DNA of 64,000 nt from the NCBI GenBank assembly GCA_964036045.1, contig OZ038389.1, positions 63,750,359 through 63,814,358 of the forward strand, read 5' to 3'. The stretch comes from Eutreptiella sp. 'Long Island Sound 2002' (lineage: Eukaryota; Euglenozoa; Euglenophyceae; Eutreptiales; Eutreptiaceae). The position numbers and the translations under genes were made by a program. Of this stretch, positions 61,173 through 64,000 are shown one piece after another. Position 1 is the stretch's first letter. The number at the start of each line of letters is the position of its first letter. Under the pieces are notes generated by a model that was given only the letters and a program-made list of their open reading frames with translations, made no database searches and was not told the DNA's origin.

Positions 61173-62821
61173 GTGCTTGCTCGAGCTCGTGTTGCCGTAG
61201 CGCTGAAATAGGGTTGCTTAAAACGCTTAGGCTTGTTTTGCGCTGTGCAGTTCCTCGCCATTCCCTTGCTTGTTCTGCAGGAAATAAGGTAAGAAGGGCA
61301 TGCATGACACACGATGCATTAATCGTTCAGGGTTGTCTACAACGCGCCGTAGGGTTGTTCAAACGCTTAGGGTTGTCCTTGCGTTTGTGTTTCCCTCGGC
61401 ATTCACATGGTGCGTGGTGAGTAAGGTAAGTAAGCCCAGGAGGACCTCACCTCCTGGTTGAGTCACGTGATCATTGGATGTGGTGGGTTAATGTTAGGAA
61501 AAGATTGTTGTCCGTCGTCTTCCTTCCCTGCATACGCACAGTGCATTAAAGGGATGTAGGCCACGCGCTGTGCACACGGTATAGACCTTGCTTAGGCTAC
61601 CCAGGGCCCCGCCCTACGTTCCATAAGATAACGGGCGAAGTCCTTAAGTTTGCTTCCTTGCGGCTCGGTTAGAGGACAGTGTATCATTTTCTACCCGAGA
61701 ACCTGTATAATACAGCGAGGGTAGTTAGGTCCCTCAGCCGGTAACCGAGTCTCATCTGCCTTTGTTGTCAGGTCGGCAAGGTCAGGGTGATTGGTGCAGC
61801 AGCAGTTGCCTTAGGCAACTTTCCATTTTTCTGGCCAAGCTAAAAAGGGCGCAAGTCACACAAACAAATTGGGTCAGTGAACGACATCTTCACGGACAAC
61901 CCTTACTACACGCTGTGCACAGGGCACTCCTTCCCTCCAAGCCCCGTCAGGGAAACGCGCGAGGGCGTCCCTGGCAGGCCACAGTTGCCCAGCGGCGCTG
62001 TGTTCTCTTGTAATCTCACAGCAGGGCCAATAGGGCTCAAGACCTCTTTGTCATGGACACCCAGTAGTGTGTGCAGGGGTTAGGGTCAGCAAGCCTGTCA
62101 CGGACTGAGTGCGGGTGTGCTCACCCTGCCTTCCAAGGCTGGTGCTGGCATTAGTGAGTGTAGTGTAGTGGTGTCTCCTATTCCCCAAAGGATAGGCGCC
62201 AGCACAGAAATTGCGCGCCATAGGAGTCGTAATAGTCCCTGATTAGCACCTTCGGTCCGACAACAGCGAAGCCCGGTCTCCGGAAGCCACGCCGGGGAGT
62301 GAACCTAGACACATACAGACATACGTCGCACACTTAGGAGTATGGTAACCCCGTCAGGAAGGGTAGAACCCCATGGGTCTGGACCAGTCAGGGGTCCTAA
62401 CTGTGGGCACGCTTGTCCCCCAGGGGGGTGGACACACCTTGCTTCACAGCACCTTGCTTGTCATTCCCCCCTGGAGTAGCAAGCCACCGCTCTTCGTTGG
62501 CTCCCCAAGGTCATTACATCAGGGCAGTTCCCATGCAACACATGGTCAACAAGGCACACACTCGCTGGGTGGCTGCAAACCTGATAAGGGGCCAGCTGGC
62601 TCACGCTGGTAACCATAGGCATGGGACTGCAGGGCAGAGCCAGGGCAGGGGCAGTGCTCCGCAAGCAGCGGATGTGTAGGTGTCTGGAGTGCTGAACCCG
62701 ACTGAGGGTGTAAGTTAGTACATTTACCGTAACTGGAGCTCTACAGGAGTCTTGAACCTGTCCTGGCACACACTGAGTAGGCCTAGTTTTCAGCACCAGA
62801 ATGATCACCGCCCCTGGGAGG
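61173..62821 (-). other. 3' non-coding region of the right-hand family II element
   Basis: 1.65 kb between the pol stop and the LTR. The part 61173-62320 is colinear with 41974-43260 and more distantly with the family I 3' region. No ORF. Contains the hairpin block at 61436-61747. Confidence 0.7.
61436..61747 (-). ncRNA. Conserved hairpin block, family II (right-hand element)
   Basis: H1 at 61436-61457 pairs CCAGGAGG with CCTCCTGG. H2 lies at 61603-61643. H3 at 61666-61747 has outer CGGTTA/TAACCG, middle CTACCC (61691-61696)/GGGTAG (61719-61724) and apex CTGTATAATACAG. All three stems of H3 differ in sequence from the other copies yet still pair. Confidence 0.65.
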
Positions 62822-64000
62822 TTAGTTTTTCTTCTTCGGCTGGGACAGAGTCTCAGCACGGGTTAGGAGCTGTCCCTCGCTGTTCTCAATGACAAAGGAG
62901 CGAAAGATGGGGTTGATACTAAGATCTGGCTGTATAAAGGCGGACATGGGTTCCCAGGTTGCCTCAGATAGCCCATATCCATCCCACATGGTAAGGAATT
63001 TCTAGCGGTGTTTATACTCGTGGCGGGCAATACCGGCCACCACGTAGTAGCCATCGACTGCCATCTCATCGGCAGTCATCTCTTCGAGTTCGTCTGCCTT
63101 CTCAGGGCTGGCAGCGTTCTCTAGGCCGATACGGTCGACCTGACTGTCGCTGAGGCGCCACTCATCCCAGGACAAATCATCGGGGGACCGATAGAGCCTC
63201 AACTGCTTAGGGGCACAAAGCAGTTCACCACCTAGACGTGGACTGCACCTGACATGGATTCCAGGTCCATCTATCCTGATGATACGATAGGGCCCAAAAT
63301 AAGGGTCCTGTAGGCAGTTGCGGGGCCAGGAGGGTAGACGTGAGTGGTGAACCAAAACAAGGTCGCCAACCTTGAAACTCGCGGGTCGCCGTAGGCGATT
63401 TCGTCGACTCAGTTCAGGTTCACGGATGTGTCTCCGGTTAGTCTCAGCCTGAGAAGCCATAGACTGCTTGTATTCCAGCCAATCCCCAACGGGGCTCTTC
63501 AAGTCCTCAGGAAAGCGGGTTTTGAAAAACCAAGCAGGTCGTCCTCCATCAAACAGCTCGTGGGGGGTGAAACCTGTAGAAGAGCTCCTTTGAGAGTTCA
63601 TGGTCAGCACTGCCCAGGGCACTAGGCGTACACAATCTTTGGTACGCTCCTGTTTCATCAGGATTCTCAGGTTGTGTTCCACCACACGGTTTTGTCTCTC
63701 GCAAAGAGGATTAGACGTCTGAGTATAGGGCACACCTCTGGTTACCTCAACATTGAGGGCGTTCAGCACTCGCTTGTACCATCTTGTGTCACTGCGGATG
63801 CGTACATCCTCATCAGAGTGCACCTGTTTAGGTGCTCAGTATGCTTCGAACCATTGTTCGACCAACATTTTCACAGTCCACTCACCTGTGATTTTCTTAT
63901 TGCAAGGGTACACACGGGTGAAGCGGGACAGGCCACAGGTGACCACTAGGCAACTATCGTACCTGTTGAAGCGAGGTGGGCCGTGGATGAAATCCACGTA
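62822..64000 (-). pseudogene. pol: Integrase and chromodomain of family II pol, continuing past the window edge
   Basis: Read from the right edge: YVDFIHGPPRFNRYDSCLVV (first catalytic Asp), HSDEDVRIRSDTRWYKRV (second Asp), NPLCERQNRVVEHN (Glu), the GPY module DPYFGPYRIIRID, and a chromodomain-like end with FLTMWDGYG and ATWEPMSAF, finishing at a TAA (62822-62824). It aligns with family I throughout. A TGA stands where family I has Gly in VYGAPKEI (near 63,836), and a TAG at 63002-63004 interrupts between EYKHR and KFLTM. The copy is therefore inactive. The protease to RNase H part lies outside the window. Confidence 0.88.

Overview
This window is a repeat-rich stretch of a large nuclear eukaryotic genome. 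There is no bacterial gene organisation and no tRNA or rRNA operon. Almost everything that can be recognised is LTR retrotransposon. The chromodomain-bearing Ty3/gypsy polymerases, long poly-C/poly-G tracts and minisatellites would suit an alga or plant-lineage genome (a charophyte-like alga is my guess, with low confidence). The primer-binding sites resemble an initiator-Met tRNA ending ...CTGCTACCA rather than the land-plant ...CTGATACCA form. All recognised elements are read on the minus strand.

Layout. Positions 1-11,116 are non-LTR sequence: one damaged minus-strand zinc-binding-type gene (101-934), several satellites and microsatellites, a foldback-like element built on a 99-bp array (about 1.88-3.95 kb), a tRNA-like sequence inside a smaller inverted repeat (5.07-5.72 kb), and G/C-homopolymer repeats (8.26-9.3 kb). 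Positions 11,122-22,519 hold family I copy a, an apparently intact gag-pol element with 798-bp LTRs and a 5-bp target duplication. From 22,675 to about 43,260 lies a tandem arrangement of family II LTRs and non-coding internal segments. Its first LTR was split by element III (23,102-38,842; 2.15-kb LTRs; GGATC duplication). The gag gene of element III was in turn split by element IV (33,297-36,024; 230-bp LTRs; CCGAT duplication), a non-autonomous LTR element with one ORF of unknown function. Positions 43,797-44,715 are a 49-bp minisatellite in which nearly every unit is a GC-rich hairpin. Positions 45,407-56,798 hold family I copy b, also apparently intact. From 57,591 to the right edge are two head-to-tail family II elements sharing one LTR (60,453-61,172): a broken gag/protease to its left and the 3' end of a broken pol to its right.

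How the parts work together. In families I, II and III, gag and pol lie in the same frame and are separated by a single stop codon (UGA, UAA and UAG respectively), which points to stop-codon readthrough as the way Pol is made. Family I pol carries protease, an extra module resembling one known from DIRS-type elements, reverse transcriptase, RNase H, integrase and a C-terminal chromodomain.

Best candidate for something undescribed: the 1.6-2.3 kb non-coding region between pol and the polypurine tract of families I and II. It contains a colinear set of three hairpins, present in all four copies in the window, whose stems change by compensatory substitutions. This suggests a selected RNA (or DNA) structure in the 3' region of these retrotransposons.
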